Positions 1 to 13,499 of a stretch of DNA of 64,000 nt are shown piece after piece. The notes beneath the pieces are model-generated. The model was not told where the DNA came from. It made no database searches and saw only the letters and a program-made list of their open reading frames with translations. This stretch comes from Arabidopsis thaliana (lineage: Eukaryota > Streptophyta > Magnoliopsida > Brassicales > Brassicaceae), in NCBI RefSeq assembly GCF_000001735.4, contig NC_003071.7, positions 11,773,151 to 11,837,150 on the forward strand. The letters are read 5' to 3'. The first letter of the stretch is position 1; each line of letters begins with the position of its first letter. Made by a program: the position numbers and the translations under genes.

Positions 1-65
1 TAAATAAATTCCTTGGATCTAAACGTCAAATCAAATGCATTACAGCCATTTCTTCTCTTAAACCC

Positions 66-73
66 TATAAATA
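66..73 (+). promoter_or_regulatory. TATA box of ATC
   Basis: A TATAAATA motif lies about 200 bases upstream of the ATC start codon, followed by a C/A- and T-rich leader typical of a plant 5' UTR. The position fits a core promoter. The transcription start itself is inferred. Confidence 0.6.
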
Positions 74-266
74 TACATGTTCTTCTCACTTTATGCTTCA
101 TCAAATCAACACAAACATATCCCCCAAAGCAGAACTAAAGCAAGCCCAAGCTTGTCTCTCCCCATTCCAACACACACATTTTCATATCAAACTCAAAACA
201 CTATTTCCTTAATTTCTTTCACTTATTCTTCATTTCTTCGTCTAAATTCTTAACCAAGCAATCGAG

Positions 267-1359
267 ATGGCCAGGATTTCCTCAGACCCGCTTATGGTTG
301 GGAGAGTGATCGGAGACGTTGTGGACAATTGTTTGCAGGCAGTGAAAATGACGGTGACCTATAATTCTGACAAGCAAGTCTACAATGGCCATGAACTTTT
401 CCCTTCTGTAGTTACATACAAACCTAAGGTTGAAGTTCATGGGGGTGACATGAGATCATTCTTCACTTTGGTACGCATTGCTTTATTGACCTATATCGTC
501 ATATAAATCATATATATAGTAAATGCATAAATAACTTAGCTAGGTGATTTTTATTTTTCGTTAAATGTCTTTTTCTTCCCGTCTTTATGCCATAAATAGA
601 AACTTTTTTCCTCTCTAACTGTTAGACTTATTTGAATATTTCTGTAAAACACACAAAAATAAGATTTTAATTATTTATATTATCTACTATGCAGTTATAT
701 ATATATAATATTAATTTGCAGAACGAACTAGTTTGTGTCAGATATACATACGTGTTATATAATGTTTATCTGTGTATATTGGATGTGTCACGTGTATTCA
801 CATATATCGAATATTTCAAACAGGTTATGACTGATCCTGATGTTCCTGGACCTAGTGATCCTTATCTGAGAGAGCACTTGCACTGGTAAATTTTGTTCCA
901 TTCAAATTTTGTTAAGTTAGAGATTTACCAAAGAAGCAAATAAAAAATGTTAAGAGACATATAATAAAAATACATAACATTTTCTTGCAATGACTAATCT
1001 CAGGATTGTTACCGATATCCCGGGGACGACTGATGTATCATTTGGTAAGTCCTATACATATATCCTTAGATATAACAAATCACATTTCATATACGTATAT
1101 TTTCTGTTCAAAGATTTTAATATGAGAATACAAAACAGGTAAAGAGATAATCGGGTACGAGATGCCTCGGCCAAACATAGGGATCCACCGCTTTGTGTAT
1201 TTGTTGTTCAAGCAGACCCGTAGAGGAAGTGTGGTGTCTGTGCCATCTTACAGAGACCAATTCAACACTCGAGAGTTTGCTCATGAGAACGATCTTGGCC
1301 TCCCCGTCGCGGCTGTTTTCTTCAACTGCCAGCGTGAGACCGCCGCTAGACGCCGTTGA
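267..1359 (+). CDS. ATC: ATC, CENTRORADIALIS/TFL1-like PEBP protein
   Basis: Four exons (267-470, 824-885, 1004-1044, 1139-1359) with GT-AG junctions give 175 aa, the length known for Arabidopsis CENTRORADIALIS homologue ATC. The family binds bZIP FD through 14-3-3 proteins and either promotes (FT) or represses (TFL1, ATC) flowering. The protein has the PEBP signatures [10 protein letters not shown] (residues 72-81) and GIHR (117-120). At the two positions that separate activators from repressors it carries His86 (Tyr85 in FT) and Asp142 (Gln140 in FT), the TFL1-type pair, so repressor activity is expected. The four-exon structure with two very short middle exons is the standard PEBP layout. 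The recognition is from known family sequences, and the residue assignments are read directly here. Confidence 0.97.
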
Positions 1360-1701
1360 ATGACTTTCCACCGCTGCCGCAGCTGCCCTAACTAACTCTG
1401 GCTGTGCCCGGACAATATGTGTTGTTCCATGCATTCTATATTTTAGTTACGGGAAACAGCTTTTCCTATCATATTTATGTGTGTATTTGTTATGAACTGT
1501 TTGTGATCTGAATAAACTTGGCTTATAATCTCATGCATGGTCTATTTTCATATTGATGGATGTTAATTTTTAGTATTATCAATGTAATTATACCTGATAT
1601 TCCTTATTTTCAAAATTATGATATAGTTGTATAATGGTAGTCGTCCTTAAGTAATTGGTGGCTGCAAGCACCAAAAATTTGTTTGGACAAATTACCATGA
1701 T
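1360..1701. other. ATC 3' UTR and spacer
   Basis: This stretch holds the ATC 3' untranslated region, with AATAAA at about 1510, and an AT-rich spacer. No coding potential is seen. A run of A near 1672-1677 corresponds, on the minus strand, to the T run that would stop RNA polymerase III after the neighbouring tRNA. Confidence 0.6.
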
Positions 1702-1773
1702 CGCCGTCTGTGGGGATCGAACCCACGGCCACGTGGTTAAAAGCCACGCGCTCTACCACTGAGCTAAGACGGC
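1702..1773 (-). tRNA. tRNA-Lys (anticodon UUU)
   Basis: Read on the minus strand, the 72-nt sequence folds as a complete cloverleaf. It has a 7-bp acceptor stem (GCCGTCT with AGACGGC), a D arm GCTC/GAGC, an anticodon arm CGTGG/CCACG around loop CTTTTAA (anticodon TTT), a 5-nt variable loop TGGCC, a T arm GTGGG/CCCAC with TTCGATC, and discriminator G. There is no intron and CCA is not encoded. The A-box and B-box promoter elements are internal, and T runs follow on the transcribed strand. All stems are fully paired, so it is probably functional. It decodes AAA/AAG lysine codons. Confidence 0.97.
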
Positions 1774-1958
1774 TTTGATTACTTTCATAAAGTTATCGAA
1801 AATCAATCCTATAAACTCATTATTTTATTCATGTTTTGATATACTTTTACTTAACGCAGAAAAGATACTATAAGTCAATAACGCAAAGTTAAATACGAAT
1901 TTTCTACAACTAAATCGTAACTACGACAACAAATCCTAGCAACCATAAGTCCATAACG

Positions 1959-2040
1959 ATTGACAAATAAACAAACAAGTGTCGATTGAAAACGTTAACA
2001 ATTGACAAATAAACAAACAAGTGTTGATTGAAAACGTTGC
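1959..2040. repeat. Two-copy tandem repeat, 42-bp unit
   Basis: A 42-bp unit beginning ATTGACAAATAAACAAAC occurs at 1959-2000 and again from 2001, nearly identical. It sits just upstream of the decayed sulfotransferase, between it and the tRNA gene. It is non-coding. Confidence 0.8.
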
Positions 2041-2178
2041 GTATTGCAACAACACAATCATAATGATGATTTACAAAGTGTTGTTCGCTTTAGAACCAAA
2101 GCTCCCGTTTCAGATGCTGAAGGCTCGTTGAGACCTCTTATCTCATTCCGCTTCTGTCCTAAACCACAATTTTTGGTA

Positions 2179-3155
2179 ATGGATGATAAAAAAATGGCGG
2201 TCAACTTGAGAAACGATGACTTAAGCGAAGAAACAAAGACTCTCATCTCTTCACTACCTTCAGACAAAGATTCCACTGGGATAAATGTTTGTAAGTACCA
2301 AGGATGTTGGTATACTCACCACTTTCTCCAAGCTGTCCTCAATTTCCAGAAAAACTTCAAGCCTCAAGACACCAATATCATCGTTGCTTCGTTCCCTAAA
2401 TGCGGCACGACTTGGCTCAAGGCACTTACATTCTCACTAGTGCATAGATCAAAACACCCTTCTCATGATCATCATCATCCCCTTCTTTCTAACAATCCGC
2501 ACGTTCTTGTCCCCTAACTTAAAATGAATCTCAATTACTATAGCGAAAAACCGGACCTGACCAAGTTCTCATCGTCTCCGAGGCTGTTCTCGACACACAT
2601 GCCGTCTCATACGCTGCAAGAAGTGCTTAAAGATTCTACTTGTAAAGTTGTGTATATTTGCAGGAACATGAAAGACACATTGGTTTAATATTGGCATTTC
2701 TTTTCTAATGATGATAACGTAAAAACCAGTTTCGAGGAAACGTTCGAGTCTTTTTGTAAGGGAGTCAACTTTTTTGGGCCTTTTTGGGACCAAGTCTTAA
2801 GCTACTGGAGAAGAAGCTTGGAAGATCCAAATCATGTCCTTTTCATGAGGTTTGAGGAGATGAAAGCAGAACCTCATGAGCAGATCAAGAGACTTGCTGA
2901 GTTCTTAGATTCTCCTTTACTAAGGAAGAAGAAGAGAACGGATTGGTGGATGAGATTATAGATCTTTGCTCTCTACGTAATCTAAGCAGTTTGGAGATCA
3001 ATAAGACCGGAAAATTATGTGAAGGTAGAGATAACAAAACATTTTTCCGTAAAGGAGAAGTCGGTGATTGGAAGAACTATTTGACTCCTGAAATGGAGAA
3101 CAAAATCGACATGATCATCCAAGAGAAACTTCAAAATTCTGGTTTGAAATTCTGA
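2179..3155 (+). pseudogene. Decayed cytosolic sulfotransferase (SOT family)
   Basis: Homology to plant PAPS-dependent cytosolic sulfotransferases runs the full length of the family, without introns, from a start at 2179. Visible are the KYQGCWY segment, the 5'-phosphosulfate loop (PKCGTTW; the family usually has PKSGTTW), the 3'-phosphate region (RNMKDT) and an intact C-terminal motif KGEVGDWKNYLT. The frame is interrupted by TAA codons near 2515 and 2688 and by a one-base loss in the A-rich run near 2920, after which the homologous frame resumes and ends at 3155. The order of motifs is conserved, so the inactivation looks recent. Databases may list a shortened protein model (I recall At2g27570). 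As read here no full-length enzyme can be made. Confidence 0.85.
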
Positions 3156-3489
3156 GTTTGTGCTTTTCTCCAATGCATTGTAATAAGACTACCCTATGTT
3201 GTTGTCATGCTTTTCTCTGTTCTACATATTGGCTAATGGCTAATGTAATGACGAACCAATCAACCAAATCCAAATTCTACACATTGATAATACGACTTAA
3301 GCCTTCTACAAGATCATCAAACGGAACAATCAAATCAATAATAAGCAAATTTAATAACCAAACTGAAGAAATCATCAAATAAAGCTTAAATTTACATTGA
3401 CATGTTTGTTTCTTGCTCTTTCTTCTTCATGTGTGTTTCATTCAAACGCACAAAACCAAAGCAACAACAACAAACAACAAACAACAAAG
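3156..3489. other. Short spacer, converging 3' ends
   Basis: About 330 bases between the sulfotransferase relic and the end of SAP3. They hold CA- and AT-rich sequence, presumably the SAP3 3' UTR in the right part. I see no conserved coding or RNA gene. Confidence 0.5.
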
Positions 3490-3981
3490 TCAAATCTTCT
3501 CAAGCTTATCAGCTTTCACAATCGGATTCGCTTTAGCGATCTTATCCTTCCCCATCCGCTTGAAATCAAACGAACATTCATGTTGCTCCGCGTACCTATG
3601 CGTCCCGCAGAAAACGAAACCACACCTACACCGAAACCCCGTGATTCCCACGCGCCGCCGACAAGTCAAACACCGCTTCGGATCTTGCGGCGGACCATCC
3701 GCCTCCTCCGGTTCAGCCGCCGCTCGTTTCTCTGATTTCGCTTCAACGATTTCTTTCGAATCAGCTGGAGGCGGAGGCGGTGGCGACACGGAGGAAGACG
3801 CAGCAGCGCCAACGGCGGCTAAGGATTGGGTAAGAGCATGTTTGGCGGTGGAAGAGTTTTGTTCTTGATGTTGAAGATCTCGAAAACATTTGGAACAGAG
3901 ATTTTGTGTAGCTGTGCTTCCGAAGAAGCCACAATTGTTAGCACATAATCGTGGTTCTTGAAGTCTGTGTTCTTCCGCCAT
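3490..3981 (-). CDS. SAP3: SAP3, A20/AN1 zinc-finger stress-associated protein
   Basis: A single coding exon of 163 aa. An N-terminal A20 finger (LCANNCGFFGS...CSKCF, about residues 12-37) is followed by an Ala/Pro/Ser-rich linker with a run of six prolines, and then an AN1 finger near the C terminus (CLTCRRRVG, CRCGFVFC, H and HEC), with all zinc ligands present. Plant SAPs of this class bind ubiquitin through A20, some have E3 ligase activity, and they modulate abiotic stress responses. I chose the second in-frame ATG (MAEEH) because family members start there. A probable 5'-UTR intron lies upstream (4019-4135), usual for this family. It matches Arabidopsis SAP3 in sequence and length. Confidence 0.95.
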   Translation of the reverse strand: MAEEHRLQEPRLCANNCGFFGSTATQNLCSKCFRDLQHQEQNSSTAKHALTQSLAAVGAAASSSVSPPPPPPADSKEIVEAKSEKRAAAEPEEADGPPQDPKRCLTCRRRVGITGFRCRCGFVFCGTHRYAEQHECSFDFKRMGKDKIAKANPIVKADKLEKI

Positions 3982-4617
3982 AACAGAATGGATCAAAACA
4001 AACTCCGGCGAAAAAAATCTACAAAATTAACCGATCGATGGAATCAAAAATCAATAGATCTGTTGCTTAAATCTCATCAAAACTATAGAACAGAAAGAAA
4101 AAACTAATGGATCGGCGAAAACAACAAGTCATTACCTGGTGAAAAAAACGATTTATTAGATCTGTTCGAATCGGTGATGGTTCTAAGAAGAGAGAATCTG
4201 TATTTTTATAAGAAGAGAGAAATCAATGGAATATGGAAAGAAAGAAAGGAATCGAGAGATGAGAAAGGAAAGAGATGAAGAATTATGAGGAAATGGGAAA
4301 ACTAACGACGACGCAATCGATACAAAATTAAATTGTTATTTTACTCTTTTTTTTGTTGGCCGTAAGATGGAAATTGGACAATTTGTGGAAAATGGTGTTA
4401 TTTGGCTTTTGGGCTAGCGTTGAAGATTCCAGAAGCACCTACACTATTCATTTTAACAATTTTGTGCTTGATAATTGAAATCATGAGACGACAAAAAAAT
4501 AATATTGAAATCATGAAACTAAACCAGTGCGTGTCAGAAATAAATACTAGATGTAAAATCGACAAAGGATCTGAGTTAAAGGGCTAGTGTCTTTTGATCA
4601 AAAGATAGAAAGCATAA
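3982..4617. other. SAP3 leader with 5'-UTR intron, then spacer
   Basis: On the minus strand a donor CAG|GTAATG at 4135 and an acceptor TTGTAG at 4019 outline a 117-bp intron in the SAP3 leader. Beyond about 4320 the sequence is an AT-rich spacer up to the end of the methyltransferase-like gene. No further gene is evident. Confidence 0.6.
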
Positions 4618-6627
4618 CTAGAGGCTGACCGCAACAATGTAAGCATTCCAAGAATCACACTGTTGAAAGCTCTTGACTTGTTCGTACTTGATATCACGTC
4701 CAGCACCAAACCCATCTGTTCTACGCATTTCAGAAGCGTCCGGCATTTCTCTGAGCCAGAAATGGACTGAGCTAAACCCAGCTTCCTCCATACAATCCTT
4801 TATCTCCGGCAATGACCACCTACACATATATGAACAGCAGATCCAGGAGTTACTTCTCAGGAACTTAATGATTCAAGAGTGCAAGTACAATAAATCTACA
4901 GACAATAAGGAAAGCAGGAATATTGTCTTGCCCGAATATAACATTCAATATCATTTCACTGCTACTTACCAGCCAACACAAGGATAAGTCACTAACATAT
5001 GAATTTAGATATCAGTAACATTCGAGCACATGTTTGTGTAAGTTTTGATCCATAGTGGCTGCACTACAGAATCTCTACCTCACCCAGCCAACCAAAATTA
5101 CCAAAAGCCTACACTTATCAAGTTATCTAAAATGCTAAGCAAACCCCTAAGTACCAAATATGCTTCGTTTTTTTGTAACTGTAATATTTTCTTAAGGCTT
5201 GTGGGAGATTGTGGGTAATGACTGTCCCACTTTGAAGAAAGAATGGATGTGGAAGTAGACTACAGGACACTTACAGTCTCCAGCTATATGAAAAAGCATG
5301 GCGAATCTTTCTGTTCTGCTTCTGAAGGTGATAGTGCAGACTGATCCTTGTCTTGCGGCTTAAAATATCAAACTCAGCCTGCTCCCATGTATACTGCCAA
5401 ATGAATATGGACAATCGTTAGTACGGTTATCTCTAGTAAGTTCGATATTTATGGCTCTGACACCCTTTTTTACCGAATGAAGTACAAGAATGAACTATTA
5501 CCGTGAAATTAGGGAATTTCCGTTGAAGCTTCAACTGTCCCTCAGCAGAAGCACCTCCATATAAATCCATCACGAAGATACCACCTTTCTTAGACAAAGC
5601 GTCACGTGCATTCTTGAAGTAAGAAACCAACTCCGAGCGTTTGTGGAGACAACAACAACTAAAATTAAAAGCACACACAATATCCCTCTTTGGCAACGAA
5701 TCAGGTCCATCTTTCTCTAAAGATTCGACAACACTCGGATCAGCCAAATCTTCATTATCATCACCATCATCCAAGCTGATATTTTGTATCAGCTCATGGG
5801 ATTTAGATTTCACTTGCTTAGCCTCAAGAGGAGTTAAAACATTCCCATGGAAAAGCGACATTCTTGAATACACGTCAGAACCAAGTTTACTAATGTTGTT
5901 ATCCATACACCATTCTAACGCCTCAAGATCAAAATCAAGCCCTATAGCAGTCCGTCTAGTGTCAGTCTTCAGCCACTCCGCACTATTCCAACAATCAATG
6001 TAAAAACTTATTCAAGCAAGAAAACCAAAAGCTACATTATTTTGTACCATTTAGTGAAACACACAACAACCTTAAAAGAGCAGTGCCGCAGAAATCTTCT
6101 TGGAAATGGAAAGGTTGTCTTCCACCAACATACATTAAAAAGAACTTCTGCAAGTAACTTATGTCTCCTTTTGGTGACTGCAACAAACAAAAAGCAATGA
6201 AAAGACAAGAACAACAAATGTTAAAGCTTAGTGCTTGATGATAGAACAAGAACAGTGAAACACAAACAATACAATTTGTTAAATCTTAGTGCTTCTTTAT
6301 ACAAGAGATACAGAGAACTCTCTCCCTAAGAAAATTTAAGTACTTTTAACTGATTTCATAAAACCAGTAAGAACCACTCAATGAAACTTAGAAGGCCAAG
6401 CACAGAATTGCAGTTACCTGAACGGATTGTTGGTAAAGGAGAAACTTTGAAGGCAAATCCGATGATTCGTTTCCATCATTTTCTTCTTCTTCTTCGTCAG
6501 AGTTTTCTTCATCTTCTTCGTCGACGGAGGCAACAGCCGGCGGGTGTTGATCGTAGAAATCTTCAGCATCATTCGAATATTCACCTTTGTGGCGACGTCG
6601 ATTAGGTTTTTTCTCTCGTTTCCCCAT
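4618..6627 (-). CDS. SAM-dependent methyltransferase-like protein with acidic N terminus
   Basis: Five exons (minus: 6418-6627, 6071-6177, 5502-5982, 5275-5393, 4618-4819) join in frame to 372 aa. The first exon encodes a basic start (MGKREKKPNRRRHK) and an Asp/Glu-rich stretch (about residues 35-55). A class I Rossmann methyltransferase fold follows: motif I is a FQEDFCGTALLS-type loop, the acidic strand-2 end is GLDFDLEALEW, a later strand reads DIVCAFNFS, and FVMDLYGG follows. The family has no reaction I can name. The DFCGTALLS loop is typical of an uncharacterised eukaryotic/bacterial methyltransferase-like group. I recall the locus as At2g27590. It lies tail-to-head with SAP3 on the same strand. 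Confidence 0.88.
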
Positions 6628-8075
6628 TTGTCGTCGTTCTCAGTCCAAATTCTCAATCCAGAGAATAGAGCAGAGCAGAGCAGTCGAGGAAGAAGAGAAA
6701 AGCGTTGACTTTGTGTTTAGTGTGTCTTTAGACTGAAGAGTGCCCTAAACTATGCCACGTAGGCCCTATTGCTCTCGGTTTAGTGTTTTTTTTGGGTCAA
6801 ATACCGGTTTTTAGTGGTTCGGATGGTATTTATCATGTGGGGTTTTTTTTTTTTTTTTTTTTACTATGGTTTAGAAAAACTTGGTTAATTATCACCTAAA
6901 ATAGTGTTTTGGTGTTTCGTTGGAGATGACTAGACGCATAGGTAACAAATAGTACTTTGAAAATCTCAATAGATCTTGCAATGATCTCCTCTTATTATAA
7001 GTTTATGATGGATAATGTATTTCTTACTTGAAGATATGTGTTTCTTGCCAATAACTATTGATTATCTTGTGTTTAAGACAATAATATATTACCATTTTTG
7101 TATTGCCTAATCGCTTCCACACTAATGAACATATTCTTTGAACTTGAAAATTTCCTTTTTTCTTTAATGCATTGTCAACTAGTGAAAAATTCATTCGTTC
7201 GTTTTATCATTGAGACATAATCAATAATCTTGCTAGTTGGGTATCAATAGAACCTGTTCGCTTTGGTTGACAATTACGATTCGCTGCTGAAACTCCGGTC
7301 TTTGCGTTTGCAATGTGCACAAGTGACTCCAAATGTTTTGAATGAATAAAAGGAATGTCCTTTCTGCAACTTAAATGTTCTTTGTTGCAAGTTTAATTTT
7401 GGTCACTATTTTTTGCTACAATTGCATTCAAAGTAGATTTACTAATTTGTGTTGATGTTAAGGTTTGTTTTTGAAATAATATTTCTAGTTTGTTTTCTTA
7501 AGGTTGATAACAAGAAAACTTATCATGGTCATGCTTTATATTGTCACTATTTGAATTTTTTTTCAAATTTGCCTCCTATTAGAAGGACCTTGTACTTAAT
7601 ATATTTGAATGGTGGGATTTTGATGTATCTCTCTACGTGGATTTTTTTGTTTTTCTTCTGCTTTTTAATACAATTTGTTTTCTTTTTCAAACCATTTAAT
7701 ACAAAATTATTGGAAAAAATAAGCATATATTAAAAAACGGCAAGCGTTTTCGTTATCATTCATCAAAACATTGAGCCAATTCTTCACAACTTCCAAAAAC
7801 GCCTCACCGTTTCATTCTTCTACCAACCTACGCTCCGCTGTTTTCAAGACCTTTTCGTCTTCGTCGTCAAATCTAGCTTTTTTCTTCATCGCTTTGCATA
7901 ATCCATTCCTTCTTCTCTCTTCTCCATCTCCTTCCTCCGATCTTCGTCTCCAATTCGGAATCTTCCTATCACAATTTCAAGGCTCCTTTAACCCTTGATC
8001 ATCACCGATTCAATCAATTCGGAATCACAATTTCAAATCGAGAGAATTTCAATTTCTCTTGTAAAACCCTAAATT
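6628..8075. other. Divergent promoter region, methyltransferase-like / SKD1
   Basis: This 1.45-kb region separates the divergent methyltransferase-like gene and SKD1. It holds a pure T run of about 21 at 6842-6862, AT-rich spacer to about 7740, and then the CT-rich SKD1 leader (7770-8075). No gene is supported. Short reading frames here lack homology I recognise. Confidence 0.5.
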
Positions 8076-10580
<2,505 letters not shown>

Positions 10581-10776
10581 TAGATTTGACATTCCCATCA
10601 AGCATCTTTCACAATCATATTATTATTAGTCTCTTCACCATCTCCTTATGTATGTACTGAGAAGCAAAACAAAATCTCAAACCCATGTTTGATTTCTTCC
10701 CAAAACATTGAATTTGCTTTATTTCTCGAATTGTGTAAAAAAAAAATGTTCTGAACAATGTTTTCTATTTATTATG

Positions 10777-13383
10777 TCACCAAAAGTCTCCACATGAGCA
10801 AACTCCATCACTGCTAAAGTGATGAAACCGATTTGAATCTCTAACTACGATCTCTCTTTCTTCAATCTTTGCAATTAATTTGATCACTAAATGACAATCT
10901 CCACAAACCCTAAGGTTCTTAATGATCAAAAGAGGGCTTCCCTTTGGTGTAGCTATCAACCCGAAAGCAATAGCTAATCTCTCACTATGCTGAGCAAGAA
11001 CTGCTTCTTTATGCTCATCATCAATATCTTGAAGCACATAACTTGTATCTGGCTCATACCCTAAATCCTTCAGCCGTGTACTTAAATCTTCTAGCTTCAT
11101 ATAGATTTGATCTTTGAGAGGATGAGACCGATCACCCGCCAAGAACGAGTAAGTCTTGTTCTTGACCTCAATCCAACTATAACCAGGTTCTTTCTTCACG
11201 TTCCTCTCATTCATCAGCTTCCTTACTTTGGCTCTCTCTTGCCAATCTCCTGACTCTGCATACATGTTAGACAATAATACATATGCCGCTGAATCTTCTG
11301 GCTTCATCGCAATGATCTTCTCTGCAGCTAATCTCCCTAGCTCTGTTTTCTTGTGCACACGGCATGCAGCTAGAATTGTTCTCCAAATGGTGGAACCAGC
11401 CGGATTTGGCATGTTTTCTATGACCTTCATAGCCTTTTCAAGTTGCCCAGCTCGGCTGTATAGATCCACCATACAACTATTATGCTCCTTTGTAGGTGCT
11501 ATCTTGCAGTCTCTCACCATTATATCGAAATATTTTTCGCCTTCTTCTACTAACCCCGCATGTGTACAAGCAGCAAATACTCCGATGAATGTTACACCAT
11601 CCATTTTCACCTTTCTCTTCTTCATCTCCTTGAAAACATCGAGAGCCTTCATAGCTTGCCCGTGTTGTGCATACCCAGAGATCATCGAATTCCATGATAC
11701 TAGATCTTTCTCTCTCTGCCTTTTAAAGACTTCTTCCGCACTCTCGATGTTGCCTTTCTTTGCATACATGGTTAGAAGAGCACTACTAACACACAGAGAA
11801 CTATCGAGTCTTGATTTTATAGCGAACCCGTGGAATTGCTTTCCCTGTCCCATAGACGCATTAGTAGCCGCACACACGTTAAGGATGCTAGAGAATGTGA
11901 ACTCGTTCGGTTTTATCCCTCCTTTTGTTAGCTCACCAAACATCTTTATAGCTGCCTCTGTCTCTCCGGTCTGAGCATATCCTGCAAGCATCGCTGACCA
12001 AGCCACAATGTCTTTATCATCAATACCGCTAAAAACTTTTGCAGCCTCTTCTACTTTGCCTAACTTCACATAAGCATCTAAAAGAGCAGTTCCAACAGTT
12101 GAAGATCTCTCGTAGTTAGTCTTTACAACCTGTGCGTGGACCTCTGATGGAGAAATCACAGGAAGAGCTGTGAGAATGACAGAATAAGTGAATTCGTTTG
12201 GTCTAACACCTTTCCTCTTCATTTCAGAAAATAAATCTACTGCTTCCTCTTTCCCATCATTCTGCAAGAAACCACTAATCATCGCTGTCCACGACACAAC
12301 ATTTCCTACGCATCCTATCTCTTTGAACAGCCTAAGAGCATCAAGCATCGCCGTACATTTACTATACGCTACCATTAGAGCCGTCCTTATATTCTGATCA
12401 AACAAAAACCCGTATTTTACAACACTGCAATGGAGCTGTTCTGTAAACCTCAGTTCTTTGAGGTTAGCGCAGAGCTTGATAACGGAAGCAAAGCTCGATT
12501 CAGATAACCGCACATAATTAAGCCTCATAGAGTAAAACATTCCCAACGCTTCTAAATCAAGCCCGTTCGCTGCATATCCCGAAATCATACTATTCCAAGT
12601 AACCACACTCTTTACTTCTGTTTTATCAAACAAAATTCTAGCTTTCCTAACATTCCCACACTTGAGATACAGATTAATCAGAGAATTAGAAACCGGAATC
12701 GTTTTATCTAAACCGTTCTTTACAACAACTGTATGTACCTGAAGTCCCCTCCCACCCACTCCTTCTTCAGCCAAAACTCCAAGAGCAGCTGCAAAAGTAA
12801 ATGAGTTCGGCTGAGTCCCTTCGTTCTGCATTCTCATAAACAATGTCAAAACTTCATCATTCATCGAATTCCGAGCATACCCGCTTATCAATGTAGTCCA
12901 AGTAACAACATTCCTCTCTTTCATTTCATCAAAAACTTTCCTTCCGTCCTTAAAGTTACTACCTTTCATATACGTATCAACCAGCGATGTTCCCACACTT
13001 ACATCATCTAAAAACCCAAACTTTATACACTGGCAATGCAACTGTCTACCAAAAAGCTCATCACATAAAGTAGCAGAAACCTTTAAAACAGAGGAAAAGA
13101 TAGAACAGTCCATCTCCATCCCCAAACGATGAATATTCAAGAAGAGTCTCTTTGCTTCCTGAGTTCGTCCATCACGAGAAAACCCAAAAAGCAAGCTTAT
13201 ATAACTTTCCCTATCTCGGCCAGGACTTTTGTCGAACAGGTTGTGTGCATTATATAAACGAGAGGATGATACAGTACCAAAGCAATAGATTCGAACTTGG
13301 GCAACGCCATTTGCGTATATACGAAACTTGGGTTTGAAATTTTCCAAAGATGGAGGTCGCCATATTGTCGTTGTGAATCGCAT
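10777..13383 (-). CDS. PPR protein, PLS class with E and DYW domains
   Basis: A single exon of 868 aa. After an N-terminal region suited to an organelle transit peptide (basic, Ser-rich, no early acidic residues), tandem P, L and S pentatricopeptide repeats fill about residues 60-740 (recurring VVTWNSMISGYA-type motifs every 31-36 aa). E/E+ segments and a DYW deaminase domain follow. The deaminase zinc signatures HSERLA (HxE) and CGDCH (CxxCH) are intact, and the protein ends CGDFW rather than DYW. Such proteins specify C-to-U editing sites in chloroplast or mitochondrial RNA, with repeats reading single-stranded RNA. The target site is unknown to me. I recall it as At2g27610. No introns, as is typical for the family. 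Confidence 0.93.
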   Translation of the reverse strand: MRFTTTIWRPPSLENFKPKFRIYANGVAQVRIYCFGTVSSSRLYNAHNLFDKSPGRDRESYISLLFGFSRDGRTQEAKRLFLNIHRLGMEMDCSIFSSVLKVSATLCDELFGRQLHCQCIKFGFLDDVSVGTSLVDTYMKGSNFKDGRKVFDEMKERNVVTWTTLISGYARNSMNDEVLTLFMRMQNEGTQPNSFTFAAALGVLAEEGVGGRGLQVHTVVVKNGLDKTIPVSNSLINLYLKCGNVRKARILFDKTEVKSVVTWNSMISGYAANGLDLEALGMFYSMRLNYVRLSESSFASVIKLCANLKELRFTEQLHCSVVKYGFLFDQNIRTALMVAYSKCTAMLDALRLFKEIGCVGNVVSWTAMISGFLQNDGKEEAVDLFSEMKRKGVRPNEFTYSVILTALPVISPSEVHAQVVKTNYERSSTVGTALLDAYVKLGKVEEAAKVFSGIDDKDIVAWSAMLAGYAQTGETEAAIKMFGELTKGGIKPNEFTFSSILNVCAATNASMGQGKQFHGFAIKSRLDSSLCVSSALLTMYAKKGNIESAEEVFKRQREKDLVSWNSMISGYAQHGQAMKALDVFKEMKKRKVKMDGVTFIGVFAACTHAGLVEEGEKYFDIMVRDCKIAPTKEHNSCMVDLYSRAGQLEKAMKVIENMPNPAGSTIWRTILAACRVHKKTELGRLAAEKIIAMKPEDSAAYVLLSNMYAESGDWQERAKVRKLMNERNVKKEPGYSWIEVKNKTYSFLAGDRSHPLKDQIYMKLEDLSTRLKDLGYEPDTSYVLQDIDDEHKEAVLAQHSERLAIAFGLIATPKGSPLLIIKNLRVCGDCHLVIKLIAKIEEREIVVRDSNRFHHFSSDGVCSCGDFW

Positions 13384-13407
13384 TTGCTTTTCAAGATAAA
13401 AACTTTG

Positions 13408-13499
13408 TTGGTGTTTTCAAATTTTTCATTTGCCTCTGTATATATACTCTCTCCTTCTAATAAAAAATTGGTGTTTTCAAATTGTTCATTTGCCTCTGT
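13408..13499. repeat. Duplicated 32-bp segment in the PPR leader
   Basis: The 32-bp sequence starting TTGGTGTTTTCAAATT occurs at 13408-13439 and 13468-13499 with one difference, spaced 60 bp apart. It lies just upstream of the PPR start. The second copy runs into the left end of the foldback element. Confidence 0.85.

Noticed and set aside
6900-7440. A captured gene fragment in the SKD1 upstream spacer
   Set aside because: Some stretches looked coding on the minus strand, but no continuous frame or family could be recognised.
11228-11974. A 248-codon plus-strand open frame
   Set aside because: It lies wholly inside the PPR gene on the opposite strand and encodes no recognisable domain; it is an antisense shadow.
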